Origin: CAZDWZ01 sp964509425
GTDB lineage: Bacteria > Bdellovibrionota_C > UBA2361 > SZUA-149 > CAZDWZ01
Assembly: GCA_964509425.1 (NCBI GenBank)
Contig: CAZDWZ010000020.1
Coordinates: 1-61,572, forward strand
Direction: 5' to 3'
DNA length: 61,572 nucleotides
Shown: piece by piece, positions 15,472 through 24,736 of the stretch
How positions within the stretch are numbered: position 1 is the first letter of the stretch
How the letters are laid out: the number at the start of each line of letters is the position of its first letter
Program-made: the position numbers and the translations under genes
Notes under the pieces: generated by a model
What the model was told of the DNA's origin: nothing
Seen by the model: only the letters and a program-made list of their open reading frames with translations
Databases searched by the model: none

Positions 15472-18066
15472 TCAGAATCGGCGCAGCCGAAATTCGACCA
15501 GAGGGAGAATGTCTTCCACAGTTTCAAACACGATGCTGTGTCGGCTCAATTCGTCCCCGAGTTCATTTGAGATCCTCCGGTTTTCATCTTCGGGGGCATT
15601 CCGTGGGAGCGGTGGAAACCAGCGGCCAACCATATATTTGAGATGTGGCAAGGTCTGCCCCATCTCGATCACAAAATTCCGATCGTCACTGGTTAAATCC
15701 TGTGTCTGAGTCTGAAGACTATCGATATTGAAACGCTGGGCAGGCCACCAGTCCTCCGGGTCCCTCGCCGAAGGACTCTCCTGCAACGGCGTCAACGAGG
15801 CGAAGATGGCGATGTTGTGTAAGAAGTTCTGATCCGGCGTGAGGATTCCTTGAATTGTTCTCCGGAACAACTCCCGGGAAACTTCTTCACGGTTCCGTTC
15901 GTTCTCGTTTCTCGCCGTGCTCGGAAAGACAATCGATACGGCACGCAACATCTCGTCAGACTGGCTGAGAACCCGGAACACTTCGATACCCCGCCCCTCC
16001 AATCCCGTTTGTCTGAGGAAACTATAAATGCCGTTCTGAATGGCATCGATGTGCGCGATCCGGATCAAGTTGCACGTGCGCATCAGCTTTTGCGGAAGAC
16101 GGTAATCGGGATCGTCCACGCTCATTCGAAAGTAAGCAAAATAGTTGTATGCGATGAGCGAATTTTCCTCTGCCGAAAGCGCAGAGCAGAGATTTTCATT
16201 GTATGCGGAGAGTCCCGCCATCCCACCGACGACGGTTGAACGAAGATCGGCTTCAAGAAGCGGCACCAGCTTCATGTACACTTCCGGATCATACTCCAGC
16301 CTCGTCGCCGAAACGGCGCTCCCGAGAATTCGGGCGACGTAGGCAATGTCTGCCTGGTTGGTCAAGGAGAGAAGGATCTCGCGGATCGTCGCAATTTGTT
16401 GAGAATTGGCATTTCCTCCTGTGCGGAGTGCCGCGTTTAACAACGCGAGCAAGGCGTGTTGCGCCGAGCTTAGGCTTCCCGGAGGGTTAGCCCCGTCCGG
16501 TAGAAGAGCATCGAGCAATCGCTCGAGAAGATACTCGTTCCCCGTGGGGAGCCTATCCAAAACGTTGGTGAGTCCGGCGAGTTCCCCGTCGCCGAGGGTG
16601 ACAAGCAGGTCGATAATCATATCTGCATATCGTCTCCGATAAAACGCGAGATTAATCGCCAAGGGGTTCACTGGTTGTTGCCGTGTATTCTCAATCGCCG
16701 AGTTGAGTTGACTGTAGGTTCGAACGAGACTTCCCATCACGGCGGTGCGGATCGCTGAACCGTTTACCGTGTGCGATCGCGCTGACGTGTAGAGTCTTGG
16801 TGCATGTTCGAGGAACAGTTCTAAAGCCGTTTCGCTTGAGAATCGCAAGTTCCCTCGTTGGGTCGTGTGGATGAATGATTCTGGCACCGAAAGCGACGTA
16901 AGCAGGGTGGCCAATTCGAAAGTTGTCAAGGACACCGGCCGCAAGAGCACGGAATCTTCGATCACAGTCACCACCCTGTGGAAGTATTCGTTCACCAGAG
17001 ATTCCGCTCGGGGAAAATCGGTTTGGATGTCTGCCGGAGTTTGAAGGGTTGGATTTTCTCGGAGCGCGCAGATATGGGCGAGGCTCCAGTTTGCTTCGAC
17101 TGCGGTATTCACGATCGCGGCGATATCTTCGATCGATAAATTAAAACGCCGGATGAACTTTTGTCGTATGGGGGTTGATGTGAGCCCCGAGTAAAGTGTC
17201 CGATATCCGCTCCAGCCGTACCGGTACGCGGACCACGCGGCCTCATTGGTGAAGTTGCAGTAGTTGCCGAAGATTGAGGAGATCTGTTGGACAAACCTAT
17301 TATCGATAACGGAGCCGAGTGCCGGTGCCTCCGCGTAGAGCAGTTGCAAGTCCATGTCATCCAGCCGGTCCAACTCCACAATAGCTGACGCAAGCGTATT
17401 AAGAAGAGGCGCTTGCCGTTCATCTGTGGGCAGATCGCCGTGCGGACCTGCAAAATTCGGAATCCGTTGAATTATCTGCGCTACTCCGAGCCGGAGATAA
17501 TTTTTGCGGTCCCCGAGCACCGCGAGCAGCGGCAGTCTGTCCACGGCACGGCGAAGACCAAGAACCAAGAGGCCTGAGTATGTTCGGTAGGTACTATTGC
17601 TTCTCATTTGGCAGTGCGAGCTGAGACTCAAGACGAGATTAATCGAATCCCGATGAATGTTCCGGTCGGGGCTTGGATCGTCGGTGTTGAGGATCTCCGT
17701 GAGAAGCGTCATCAGCGTGATGATATTCTCACTTGGCGGAAGAGTGGCATTCGTGAGAGAGCCTCCATCGATCGAAAAGCACATCAGCCGGGAGTAGAGC
17801 GAGAGCGCGTCGGCCAATTTTAACCGGAGCCGGGCCTCCATCGCGAGAGCCGCCGCTGAAGGCCCCGCGGAGGTGACCACAGGAAGTTGCGAGACGGCCT
17901 GGATCATCCCCGTCATCGGACCCGGCGTGGCCGGCATGATGTAGGGAATCGCCGTCTGAATTTGCGTAGTCGGTGAGAGCATTGCTGTTTGTGCGTCCGC
18001 AGGGGCCGGCAAGAACCCCGCGATAACCAAAATCGAAAATGCGCCGAGTGATCGTATGGACCTCAT
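15472..18066 (-). CDS. large secreted helical orphan protein
   Basis: 864 aa from ATG 18066, chosen because GGGGGG lies just upstream and a clear signal peptide (about 25 residues, ends ADAQT) starts there; an in-frame start at 18153 would place 29 odd residues before it. The mature protein is rich in Leu/Ile/Asn/Arg helices in a repetitive arrangement, resembling an alpha-solenoid, with few Cys. No catalytic motif or family was recognised. It is probably periplasmic or surface-exposed. A type A MITE abuts its 3' end. Confidence 0.7.
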   Translation of the reverse strand: MRSIRSLGAFSILVIAGFLPAPADAQTAMLSPTTQIQTAIPYIMPATPGPMTGMIQAVSQLPVVTSAGPSAAALAMEARLRLKLADALSLYSRLMCFSIDGGSLTNATLPPSENIITLMTLLTEILNTDDPSPDRNIHRDSINLVLSLSSHCQMRSNSTYRTYSGLLVLGLRRAVDRLPLLAVLGDRKNYLRLGVAQIIQRIPNFAGPHGDLPTDERQAPLLNTLASAIVELDRLDDMDLQLLYAEAPALGSVIDNRFVQQISSIFGNYCNFTNEAAWSAYRYGWSGYRTLYSGLTSTPIRQKFIRRFNLSIEDIAAIVNTAVEANWSLAHICALRENPTLQTPADIQTDFPRAESLVNEYFHRVVTVIEDSVLLRPVSLTTFELATLLTSLSVPESFIHTTQRGNLRFSSETALELFLEHAPRLYTSARSHTVNGSAIRTAVMGSLVRTYSQLNSAIENTRQQPVNPLAINLAFYRRRYADMIIDLLVTLGDGELAGLTNVLDRLPTGNEYLLERLLDALLPDGANPPGSLSSAQHALLALLNAALRTGGNANSQQIATIREILLSLTNQADIAYVARILGSAVSATRLEYDPEVYMKLVPLLEADLRSTVVGGMAGLSAYNENLCSALSAEENSLIAYNYFAYFRMSVDDPDYRLPQKLMRTCNLIRIAHIDAIQNGIYSFLRQTGLEGRGIEVFRVLSQSDEMLRAVSIVFPSTARNENERNREEVSRELFRRTIQGILTPDQNFLHNIAIFASLTPLQESPSARDPEDWWPAQRFNIDSLQTQTQDLTSDDRNFVIEMGQTLPHLKYMVGRWFPPLPRNAPEDENRRISNELGDELSRHSIVFETVEDILPLVEFRLRRF

Positions 18067-18172
18067 ATCCCCCCTATCAGGTGACAGTCGATAGAGATTT
18101 ATGGGCCCTGAATCCTGCATTCCGCTAGCAGATGGCTCAGAACCAAGTAGCAATGTTGCTGGTTAAGGGCTC

Positions 18173-18238
18173 AAATATCGTATCCACAAAGCACAATACC
18201 GCTTAACTAAGCGGCATTTCGCCCTGAGGATATGGAGA
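18173..18238. repeat. type C palindromic repeat
   Basis: Left end AAATATCGTATCC, centre ACCGCTTAACTAAGCGGCAT (8-bp perfect arms), right end GCCCTGAGGATATGGAGA. Other copies lie at 45388-45444 and 48304-48383. The hairpin is upstream of the small membrane gene at 18497. Confidence 0.8.
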
Positions 18239-18496
18239 AGACCTCATCCACCCGCATGCAATTGGACCGCAATGCATGTGAAACCTCAGGTCAGCTGACT
18301 ATCCTCATAACAATTTTGTCACTTTGCCGCCTGTCCGCGAACTCGAAAGGGTACGATGGACTGCTGTTAAGAAAACAAGAATGTTCTCTGAACTCAAATA
18401 TCATGAGCGGTGGAAAAACGGTTTTCATTCGAAAGTTTGAACGGCCCGCACTCTGCTTTTTGAAGCATTTTGCGGACCGTTCCAAACCTTCTTGCA

Positions 18497-18868
18497 ATGA
18501 GTCCTTTCCTCAAAGCGGAGTTTCTCATGGTAGGTGTCCTACTGCTTTCTGTCGTCGCCGGACTTAATCCCGTTCTTTACCGAGGCTACCGTCATTGGTG
18601 GTTCGGATACGTGACAAGAGTTCTCTCTTGCTTCATGGCAGTCGCCTGCTTCGTCACGCGACCACAGGAAAAGCTTCTCGATCTTTTCCCGATAATGATC
18701 TTCTCGAATCTTATCGTTACGGTCGTAAATTCTTTGATCGAAATTTGGGCGACCAAACGACGGGCCCTTCCTCGAGAGACCTATGGCTTGTTTTTGGGCA
18801 TCGTTTTAGGAATTGGCCTCTTCGGACTTTCACTGGCACTACGAATTCTCTTCCTGCACTCGAACTGA
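18497..18868 (+). CDS. small integral membrane protein
   Basis: 123 aa from ATG 18497 with four predicted membrane segments (LMVGVLLLSVVAGLNPVL; VTRVLSCFMAVACFV; FPIMIFSNLIVTVVNSL; YGLFLGIVLGIGLFGLSLAL). No Shine-Dalgarno is obvious; a TTG at 18470 is the alternative. No family was recognised. A hairpin (GAGCGGT...ACCGCTC, 18894-18920) lies 26 bases after the stop and may terminate it. Confidence 0.6.
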   Translation: MSPFLKAEFLMVGVLLLSVVAGLNPVLYRGYRHWWFGYVTRVLSCFMAVACFVTRPQEKLLDLFPIMIFSNLIVTVVNSLIEIWATKRRALPRETYGLFLGIVLGIGLFGLSLALRILFLHSN

Positions 18869-18893
18869 GTCGGGCCGAACTTCGGAAAAGCGG

Positions 18894-18920
18894 TGAGCGG
18901 TTGTTTGAACTTCCACCGCT
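18894..18920. terminator. hairpin after membrane gene
   Basis: GAGCGGT and ACCGCTC are separated by 13 bases, shortly after the stop codon at 18868. There is no U-tract, so this is a weak call. Confidence 0.35.
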
Positions 18921-19177
18921 CTCCCCGAACGGCGGCGACCGCTTGCCATCTTTCGTGCGGAGCTTTTCGGCCGCCTTGGGGATAGGGAGAACGGATGTGC
19001 TCTGATACCACCTTGTTAAGAATTCGTAGATCAGTGGACCAACTGGTCCGTTCGAGACGCGTTTTGTTGAGTTTTCACCATAACCGACGAAGCGACTCTC
19101 AGCCGACGTCCTCAAGAGCGCAGGGACCCAGCAGCACGAGAGAAAGAGCGCTCGAAGAAGCAGAGAACGGGAGTAAC

Positions 19178-19408
19178 ATGCGATATCTGGTAAGATTCTT
19201 GGTCTTCGGTGGTATCACCTATGGAGGCTGGCTCTATTATTGGGCAAACTTGCATTGTCTGGAATACGACAACTACGGCACCTGTCTCCAACGTTGCGAG
19301 ACCTGGGAGAACTCTACCTGCGTGAGGGCCCGGGGCCAAAAAGGTGAGCTGCATACACCTAAAAGAGCTCCCGCCCGAGCCTCAGACCTGTTGGAACTTA
19401 ATCCTTAG
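19178..19408 (+). CDS. small membrane-anchored Cys-containing protein
   Basis: 76 aa from ATG 19178, with GGGAG 4-5 bases upstream. One N-terminal hydrophobic segment (LVRFLVFGGITYGGWLYYW) is followed by four Cys (LHCLEYD, TCLQRCETW, STCVRA) and a basic tail. It is either a single-pass membrane protein or one with an uncleaved signal. Not recognised. The 310 bases upstream hold only a short TTAAGAATTCGTAGATCAG repeat at 19017-19035. Confidence 0.5.
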   Translation: MRYLVRFLVFGGITYGGWLYYWANLHCLEYDNYGTCLQRCETWENSTCVRARGQKGELHTPKRAPARASDLLELNP

Positions 19409-19507
19409 AAAGCGGCACACTCCTTAACGCTTGGGCAAGTCACAGATGCGATCGCGTCGCTAGATTTCCACGTCACTCAATATTGATGCTCCTTGTCTTT
19501 TCCTCGT

Positions 19508-19546
19508 AAATGGCGTTTCGCCGCTATTATTTAGCGGCGAAACGCA
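19508..19546. terminator. perfect 13-bp hairpin between convergent genes
   Basis: GCGTTTCGCCGCT and AGCGGCGAAACGC are separated by six bases (ATTATT-type loop), lying between the stop at 19408 (+) and the stop at 19566 (-). Likely a bidirectional terminator, although T-tracts are short. Confidence 0.6.
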
Positions 19547-19565
19547 CTCGTGAACGAAGCACCTA

Positions 19566-20225
19566 TCAAAGAGGTGCAAACATCATCATGTCATAACGCA
19601 AGCTTTGGAGGGTCGTGACATCCTGCGTCGGCGTCGGCTGCGTCGGTATCAGCTGCGTCGGCATCGGCTGCGGATGGGTCGGCTGCGGCTGCGGGGTCAG
19701 ATCCGGAGTGTTCGAATCGGTGACCTCTTGCTCAGGAGCAATCCCATCATCCGATGTCTCCTCTGGCGTATCCGCGCAAGTGCTGATCTCATACGTGGGG
19801 TCTTCGCCAAGCATGCCCATTATTGGATTCGGGTTGGCTCTCAATTGCGGTTTAAGCTGGATTTTCAGCTCTCCGCTCGCCGCGTCGAAGCTCTGTGCAT
19901 AGTTGTTGGTCGGAAAACCCACGCCGACCATACGGTAGACGACGTTTGCCACCTTGTTCTCCACGTACACCGTCTTTTCTGGGACTTTATCAAAAGTGTA
20001 TTTCCCACCTGGAGCGATGAAGACCAAAACCGCGTCTTCGTGAAACTCACCCTTAAAAAGCGACGTATCTTTGCCCTTGAGCACAATCCCGAAGCCCACC
20101 TTCGCTCCCGAATCATTCGTGATGGTGATTTTCGAAACGTATGCCTTCCCGTCCGCCTGTGCGCGCACATCGTCTGAGACGAAAAAGGAAATACACACGA
20201 GCAAGAACAACATAATTTTTTTCAT
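19566..20225 (-). CDS. secreted protein with Pro/Gln/Thr-rich C-terminus
   Basis: 219 aa. Signal peptide 1-23 (ends VRAQA). AAGGAACG lies upstream of ATG 20225. Residues 30-130 look like one beta-sandwich domain (KITITNDSGAKVGFGIVLKG, then a GGKYTFDKVPEKTVYV strand). About 165-200 is PQPQPTHPQPMPTQLIPTQ-type low complexity. No family was recognised; an adhesin-like or surface role is possible. Confidence 0.7.
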   Translation of the reverse strand: MKKIMLFLLVCISFFVSDDVRAQADGKAYVSKITITNDSGAKVGFGIVLKGKDTSLFKGEFHEDAVLVFIAPGGKYTFDKVPEKTVYVENKVANVVYRMVGVGFPTNNYAQSFDAASGELKIQLKPQLRANPNPIMGMLGEDPTYEISTCADTPEETSDDGIAPEQEVTDSNTPDLTPQPQPTHPQPMPTQLIPTQPTPTQDVTTLQSLRYDMMMFAPL

Positions 20226-20442
20226 GAGCTTTATCGTTCCTTTCTAATTTATCGAAGTTGGTCAAGCTTGAGAGTAAGAGAATCGCCGATCATGTCCGCG
20301 ACGCACCTTTTCCCAGCACGTCGTTATGCGGTTGCGATCCTTCTTGTATCGAAAAGAGATACCCAAGATTTTCTAAAGAAAGACGGATCTTTCACTCGAG
20401 GAAGTTGTTCGTAAGTAGCAATTCTTAACTCAGGTCAAATGC

Positions 20443-20712
20443 TTAGGGCTTGTGCGGCGACCGGCGCGACGGAAGCGATGGAGATTTGCGAAAATGCGAG
20501 GCAATGATCTCGCATACGCGTCGCAATCCGCCCGGCGAAATATTCGCCTCTTGGAACACGCTTGATGAAGTTTCTGTAGAGTTAGCTGAAGATGTAGAGC
20601 GTGATTCTAAATTATCTTTATAGCCGCTAAATGATCGTTTAGCGACGACGTAACCCATATCCTCGTGCTTCCCCATCCCGAGGAGCGTGAGCAAAATTTC
20701 TTTGAAGAGCAC
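20443..20712 (-). CDS. doubtful small ORF
   Basis: Up to 89 aa from a GTG (an internal ATG gives 77). Codon usage is plausible and the product is a hydrophilic Ser-rich stretch followed by GGLRRVCEIIASHF. The same frame is open upstream (20749-20955) but separated by two stops, so this could be the 3' part of a decayed gene. The rest of the 20226-21368 gap shows nothing recognisable. Confidence 0.3.
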   Translation of the reverse strand: MLFKEILLTLLGMGKHEDMGYVVAKRSFSGYKDNLESRSTSSANSTETSSSVFQEANISPGGLRRVCEIIASHFRKSPSLPSRRSPHKP

Positions 20713-21368
20713 AGTAAACGGTCAAGATAACCACGTGGCTTTCCCTTACAGCCCCGTCATCGTTTGAACAGATAGATACGTGGGTCTCGGACCTCGTTCT
20801 TCTACTCTTGGGAGACTTTCAGCTTCTGAGTGGTGAGATGAGTGTACGGCGTTCGAAATCAGCGAACCTCTCGCTGCAGGGTTGACCTTCAGTGTTAGAA
20901 CTTTCCCGAAGCTTTCGGGCACGACATGGGAGACGATGGTCGTCTGAACGCTCATCCCGAACCGCGTCGAACGAACCCAGATCGGACCCCCTGACGAGAA
21001 GAAGACCTGCTCAAGTTATAATATCGCAATTGTCTTGCATAAAGAGCGATCAACTACCTCCGGCGCGCTTGGCATAACGTTCATCAACGCCCTACCGATG
21101 ACGGGCAAGGTTCTTTCGGTTTCTAAGATGTTAGAGGAATAAGTTCGTATTTTCGGGCGTGCAGTTCACTCTGTTCGCTTGGGAATACGAGAGAGAAAGA
21201 AGAGGTTACTACAGTTTTCTATCAGGTTGAATTTTTCGATCACACACGCGGGATTTTTCTCGGTGGCTCCGGAATGCAAGGAGGTCTTTTGAGGTTGAAG
21301 ACAATCGCGTTGCCTCAGCAGACCTTCTTCGTTCCAAACTCGACCGCACCACTACACAGGACCGTCCC

Positions 21369-21593
21369 ATGAACGACTTCAGCTGCGTCGTCTACAGCGC
21401 CGCGAACGGCTGGCAGTGCACCATCATCACGCCCAACAAGGCTGACTTCGACGCCGACCTCGACTGCGTGCTCCAACACGTGGAAGAGCAGCACGGCGTC
21501 GTCCTGCAGCCCTCCCCCAGCAACCCCTACTGCTGGACGGACAACGGGGGGGATGTGCGCGTCTGCCTGACGCTCATCGCCAAGTCGCACTAA
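21369..21593 (+). CDS. small GC-rich orphan protein
   Basis: 74 aa. Codons are dominated by GAC, TGC, GTC and AAC, much richer in GC than the adjacent genes. Compact acidic protein (MNDFSCVVYSAANGWQCTII at the start) with five Cys and no signal peptide. It is followed by a strong hairpin. Not recognised; it resembles the other GC-rich single-ORF islands of this window. Confidence 0.5.
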   Translation: MNDFSCVVYSAANGWQCTIITPNKADFDADLDCVLQHVEEQHGVVLQPSPSNPYCWTDNGGDVRVCLTLIAKSH

Positions 21594-21605
21594 GCGTGGC
21601 AAGTG

Positions 21606-21646
21606 TGGTCGAGAGAGAAGGAAATCTCTCTCGTTCCCACACTCCT
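21606..21646. terminator. long hairpin after GC-rich gene
   Basis: GTGTGG-x-CGAGAGAGA pairs with TCTCTCTCG-xx-CCCACAC around a 5-7 base loop, 12 bases after the stop at 21593. Confidence 0.55.
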
Positions 21647-21968
21647 CTTCTTAAGGTGCCGGACAAGTCATCGGACATCCGAATCCGGACGAAATTGTGA
21701 TCCTGCACCGTACGCGCGGCGCTCAAATTTGCGAGAACTTTGAGACGGGAGTCTTCCACTCGTTTGCGTCTTTGATATTGTAGGTTGACCAACGCTTGAT
21801 CACCGATATCCGAACTAGAAGACATCTGATAGGTGACCGATCTCTCGTAGTCGACAGAGAAAATGGAAGGCTTCCATCGATATAAGCTGAAGTCGCGAAA
21901 ACTCGACCGAGACAGAATTGTTGGATGCCCTGAGATATGAAGGTCGGGAATGGGTCTTTCACAGGGTG

Positions 21969-21989
21969 TTTGAGAATTCGAAGCTCTGA
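21969..21989. repeat. TTTGAGAATTCG-type repeat
   Basis: GGTGTTTGAGAATTCGAAGC lies 10-30 bases 3' of the minus-strand gene ending at 21999. Related copies are at 25877, 25928, 28541, 32702, 38832, 48500 and 56701. Confidence 0.6.
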
Positions 21990-21998
21990 TTCATCCTG

Positions 21999-22580
21999 TC
22001 ATGGCGCTCGCTTGCAACCGTAGGAACAGTAATAGGCAACGCTGCAAGGCTCGCCAATCTCTTTCAGAGAGTATTCGGTTCTGGCCAGCAAGGTGGATGG
22101 TATGCCCCGTCGTCCACCGCGAGGGGAGCAAGCCGGGATTGCGTCGCAGAATGCGGTGCGACCGCCGCTCGCTCCTACTACCTTACCCTTCTCGCGAAAC
22201 ATCCCATAAAACTCTGCGTCAGGAGCGCAATCGGCGCCGAGGAGAGTATTCGCGGCGCCGAATAAAAAGCGAAAGGGATCAACTTGCAGATTGATATAGT
22301 TGTTGCAGAAACCAGCAAGTTCGTTTGCCGCCCAGGTGTTGCCGGCGGCTTCGCACGCTTGAATGCACTTACGAAACCCAAAGTAGTGAATGTAATAGGG
22401 GCTGCCGCATTGCTGCTCTGAGAACGACTCTGAAATATTGAGGAGACAATCATAACATTCCGTTTCCGAGTAGAGCACGTCGAGTATGACAGTTTCTGGT
22501 GTAAGGACCTGCGCTTCTGCCGTCAGAGTCCAAAAAATGAGCGCGAATAGTGAAACAACCTTCGTTCTAAATGATTTCAT
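21999..22580 (-). CDS. secreted Cys-rich protein (family shared with 5530-5889)
   Basis: 193 aa from ATG 22580 (GAGGGG upstream). Signal peptide 1-23 (ends AEAQV). The mature N-terminus has C42-x2-C45-x12-C58-x13-C72-x3-C76-x15-C92, matching the Cys pattern of the 119-aa protein at 5530-5889 (CYDC / SFSEQQC / CIQAC against CWAC / DWSYDEC / CLGYC). The extra C-terminal half has further Cys (CAPD, FCDAIPAC, PCSVAYYCSYGC) and may be a second disulfide domain. Function unknown. Confidence 0.7.
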   Translation of the reverse strand: MKSFRTKVVSLFALIFWTLTAEAQVLTPETVILDVLYSETECYDCLLNISESFSEQQCGSPYYIHYFGFRKCIQACEAAGNTWAANELAGFCNNYINLQVDPFRFLFGAANTLLGADCAPDAEFYGMFREKGKVVGASGGRTAFCDAIPACSPRGGRRGIPSTLLARTEYSLKEIGEPCSVAYYCSYGCKRAP

Positions 22581-22899
22581 AGACCCCTCTGTCAAAACGC
22601 GGTGGAACCTTGGTTCAAAACATCAGAGCCAGTTTCGCGCTCGTGTCACTGCGAGACACAAGCTCCAACCAAGCAACTTTTGAACGTTCAGAATCGATCA
22701 GCCAAATCGAAGACCCTCAGTTATGAAGCTCTTTCCGATGACTGGCCTTAGCGCAATAGATCGTCGAATTTGCTCAATTTCTCTAGTGGCGCGGCTCTCA
22801 TTCTCGTCATTATGAGCCTAAGTTTACTTTAAATGGATTAGTCGGCTTACTCCCGCTTCCAAATACTCTCAAAGGCTCTGTTCTGACCCCGGTGTGCCA

Positions 22900-23106
22900 T
22901 CGCTCTCTCTCGTCGAAGAAACTTTCATCCTCTCTTTCTGCTGGCTAGAGCGAGAACTTCCCCTTCGAGTCATTCCCCGTCGAGAGAACGCCCTCAAGAG
23001 TCAGAACGTCCACACGCAGCGGTTTGCCGAAGACATAGTCAACTTTTCAAGCGATTCGAGCCATGTTTGGCGCGGAGCTGATGGGATGCCCTGAGGAAAA
23101 GGAGAG
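22900..23106 (+). mobile_element. type A RAYT-element right-end remnant
   Basis: Contains the RAYT stop-codon context (CTGGCTAGAGCGAGAAC, 22939-22955), the conserved downstream block and the right end GGGATGCCCTGAGGAAAAGG. It abuts the 3' end of the minus-strand gene at 23112. Confidence 0.7.
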
Positions 23107-23111
23107 AACAG

Positions 23112-23810
23112 CTATGGCTTCTTCGGCTTCATCAGATTGTTCAGGAGTTCGTCCCGGAGCTCGATTAATTCGAGAACGCGAGCATAATCACCGACGATCT
23201 TTACCCGGGACTCGGCTCGCCCGCTATCGTTATCCGTCCGGCGGAGAATATCTTTCTCGACTTCGGGAGAGCATCGAGGCACCGCGACCTCGTCGAGCGG
23301 CATGGTTCTTCCGCCAACAGATGGAGTTCTAAAAGCCGAGGCGAGAATGTGCCGATTGCTGTCCCGGGTGAAAATCAGCGATTCCACGTCCCTGCGGCTT
23401 CCGTCTTCCGGGTGTGCGGGATCTCGCGGAACTAAGGTATAGGTTTGGATCACGAGTCCGTCCGAGCTCCGAAGAACTTCCAGCCAGGTGGTCCGATTGA
23501 TGCCGATGACGGCGGGAGTCTTAAAACGTTGATCGTCGAGAAGCGATAGTACTTTTCTCGCAAGCGCGGGATTTGTGTCGGTGAGGTCGACATCCTCTCT
23601 TCCGTTCCGCTCGCGCGGGGGTTGTGCACCGACCGGCCGGTTCAAGAGAGGATCGAGGAAAGGGTCGGGACGAGGCGGCGGTGCGTCAGCGCGAACCGCC
23701 GATTCAGCGAGTGAAATCGGGGTCAAGAGTTCTAGCGTTCCCGAATGGTCCGGAAGAATCAAAGGAGTTGTTGGGGCGAGCAGATCATGCTCCTGCGAGA
23801 CGACTAGCAT
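23112..23810 (-). CDS. hypothetical soluble protein
   Basis: 232 aa. AGGTGT lies upstream of ATG 23810. No signal peptide. A Pro/Arg/Asp-rich N-terminus (PPPRPDPFLDPLL) precedes a mixed alpha/beta region (ARKVLSLLDDQRFKTPAVIG; TWLEVLRSSDGLVIQTYTLV) and an acidic/basic C-terminal helix (RVLELIELRDELLNNLMKPK). No family was recognised. It is one of the few non-exported orphans here. Confidence 0.55.
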   Translation of the reverse strand: MLVVSQEHDLLAPTTPLILPDHSGTLELLTPISLAESAVRADAPPPRPDPFLDPLLNRPVGAQPPRERNGREDVDLTDTNPALARKVLSLLDDQRFKTPAVIGINRTTWLEVLRSSDGLVIQTYTLVPRDPAHPEDGSRRDVESLIFTRDSNRHILASAFRTPSVGGRTMPLDEVAVPRCSPEVEKDILRRTDNDSGRAESRVKIVGDYARVLELIELRDELLNNLMKPKKP

Positions 23811-23840
23811 AGAAACACCTCATTTTTCGAAAACCTGTTT

Positions 23841-24176
23841 CGGCATCTTAGAAAAGTTTATTCCAACTCTGCGAAAACGCGACGATGCGGCGGCGTAGCC
23901 GTTTCATTACATTGTTCCAACAGGCTCCTTCCGATCTCCGTCTCCTCTGAGCATCTCATCCTCTGAGCAGCTGTGTGAGTATAGTTTCTTCAGAGCGTCC
24001 GATATCCGTTCTCCATTGAACTACGCTATAATCCGGTACTTGGTGATCGGCGACAATTCGCCCAGTTTCCTGCCATTCGGACGAAAAGTGAGCTCAACAT
24101 CAAAGCAAATCGATTATCGGACACCCTGAGGATACGAAGATCAAGATCAGGACGACCTGAGAATAAAAAGATCAGG
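23841..24176 (+). mobile_element. type B MITE
   Basis: Left block TCTTAGAAAAGTTTATTCCA matches 50946-50965; AGAGCGTCCGATATCCG begins the short core at 23996; the right end TTATCGGACACCCTGAGGATA is at 24112-24132, followed by a duplicated AAGATCAGG tail (24133-24176). About 330 bases, non-coding. Confidence 0.75.
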
Positions 24177-24306
24177 TCAATTCGCAGATCTGCTAGGAGT
24201 TTCCACCAAAATACGAGCTAACTTGGGCACATCGGCAAACAGCGCCAGTGAAAGTTCAAACTTTCCTAAAGTGTTTGGGGGATCTTTCCGAAGATTACCA
24301 ATCAAT

Positions 24307-24687
24307 ATGCAATCTTCAAAACCAAACACTCCAAGCATCGTTCTCCTCCTCCTCGGATTCACGCTCGTGTGCAGTTCGAATGCACATGCCTTCGGTGGAA
24401 AAGAAAAGGCCCCGATCCGCTCTGATGAAACGCCTGACTGCCGATGGTATATTTGTAAAGTAGATCCAACCTCTACAGAAGACTCGAAAGGCGGAAGCTT
24501 AAGTAGTGCCAATCTCAGTCACGCCACGCTGGCAAACGACGAGGAGTGCTGGAAAAGCCTCGAACTATCGTTCGGCCAATGTATGACAATACAACCCGAG
24601 TTGCAGGACATGTGCTATTCGGCCTTGCTCTGGACCCACGCCCAACTCATTTGCATAGGTACCATTCGAACAAATGATGCCGAGTAG
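24307..24687 (+). CDS. small secreted Cys-containing protein
   Basis: 126 aa from ATG 24307. Signal peptide 1-28 (VLLLLGFTLVCSSNAHAFG). The mature part has Cys at DCRWYIC, then EECWKSL, GQCMTI, DMCYSAL and LICIG. It converges with the gene at 24737-25270, which shows a vaguely similar F-x-C-x10/11-C-x-x-x-x-L arrangement, so a distant relation is possible but unproven. Not recognised. Confidence 0.6.
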   Translation: MQSSKPNTPSIVLLLLGFTLVCSSNAHAFGGKEKAPIRSDETPDCRWYICKVDPTSTEDSKGGSLSSANLSHATLANDEECWKSLELSFGQCMTIQPELQDMCYSALLWTHAQLICIGTIRTNDAE

Positions 24688-24736
24688 ATTCTTCCGCTGA
24701 TTACTCCGCAGCAATACCCTTTCCAAACGGCGAGGA

